This document shows positions 5,246-5,364 of a DNA stretch of 5,364 bases, one piece after another. The notes under the pieces were generated by a model that saw only the letters and a program-made list of their open reading frames with translations, ran no database searches and was not told the DNA's origin. Made by a program: the position numbers and the translations under genes. Each line of letters starts with the position of its first letter. The first letter of the stretch is position 1. The DNA comes from JBDGPU01 sp042219525 (GTDB lineage: Archaea > Halobacteriota > Halobacteria > Halobacteriales > Haloferacaceae), in assembly GCA_042219525.1 (NCBI GenBank), contig JBDGPU010000029.1, positions 1 through 5,364 of the forward strand. The letters run 5' to 3'.

Positions 5246-5358
5246 GCGGTCGCTGAGCGACATATCCGCGCCTCTCCGCACCGCCCGGCGCGGATAGGGG
5301 TCGTCTCAGCGACTCCGTTACACCGCGACCGGCCATCGCCCTTTCAGTCCGCCAGGAC
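5246..5358 (-). ncRNA. Structured module R: inverted partner of module L
   Basis: On the minus strand this has the same length (113 bp from GTCCTGG to the first repeat unit) and order as module L. The first hairpin is GCGAT (5339-5335) with GTCGC (5329-5325), closed by a G.U pair. The long hairpin has GTCGCTGAG (5313-5305) with CTCAGCGAC (5257-5249), a bulged A, CGAC with GTCG, then TATCCGCGCC (5296-5287) with GGCGCGGATA (5272-5263). The loop GGGCGGTGCGGAGA (5286-5273) is identical to that of L. Five base pairs differ from L by changes on both sides of the stem, and every pair is kept. The head CCTGGCGGACTGAAAGGG is also identical. The window ends six bases beyond it, so any promoter upstream lies outside. 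Confidence 0.5.
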
Positions 5359-5364
5359 CGCGAC

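Noticed and set aside
196..5358. Composite transposon with the modules as ends
   Set aside because: No transposase or integrase is present, the enclosed genes are housekeeping, and no target duplication can be seen.

Overview
The window is chromosomal DNA of a halophilic archaeon (class Halobacteria). The evidence is high G+C, acidic predicted proteins, TATA-like boxes 25-33 bp upstream of start codons (leaderless promoters), and gene families I recognise as haloarchaeal (DUF7117-, DUF7385- and DUF7513-type proteins) next to an archaeal folD and an NhaC-type antiporter. Genus cannot be fixed from the sequence; the DUF names are from memory, not a search.

Layout. 1-28: a cut-off, outward-facing copy of a GGACTGAAAG-type motif. 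29-195: very G+C-rich non-coding DNA with an 11-bp perfect hairpin. 196-308: structured module L. 309-about 512: tandem array L, units of 78 and 81 bp. 550-735 (-): a 61-aa acidic orphan. 919-1641 (+): zinc-ribbon protein, DUF7117 type. 1730-1957 (+): 75-aa CPACG protein, DUF7385 type. 1958-2086: convergent 3' region with a 23-bp tandem repeat. 2087-2983 (-): folD. 2984-3155: divergent promoter region. 3156-4712 (+): NhaC antiporter, overlapping by 4 bp the 92-aa TRAM-like gene at 4709-4987, followed by a T-rich terminator. 5014-5245 (-): tandem array R. 5246-5358 (-): structured module R.

The genes are ordinary: one-carbon folate metabolism, Na+/H+ exchange and small zinc proteins. The unusual part is the ends. 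L (196-326) and R (5358-5228, minus strand) are inverted copies, aligned without gaps at 114/131 identical positions. The 17 differences fall in a telling pattern: ten form five compensatory base-pair changes in a 23-bp hairpin, one turns a C-G pair into a G.U wobble in a second small hairpin, one is a bulged base, and five lie in the linker between the hairpins. None breaks a predicted pair. The 14-nt loop is identical in L and R, and its core GGCGGTGCGG recurs at the same place in a third hairpin (112-147) with an unrelated stem. This is strong internal evidence for a selected structure, probably a structured non-coding RNA read inward from each end, followed by a tandem AT-rich repeat array. 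Whether the family has been described cannot be judged without a search.
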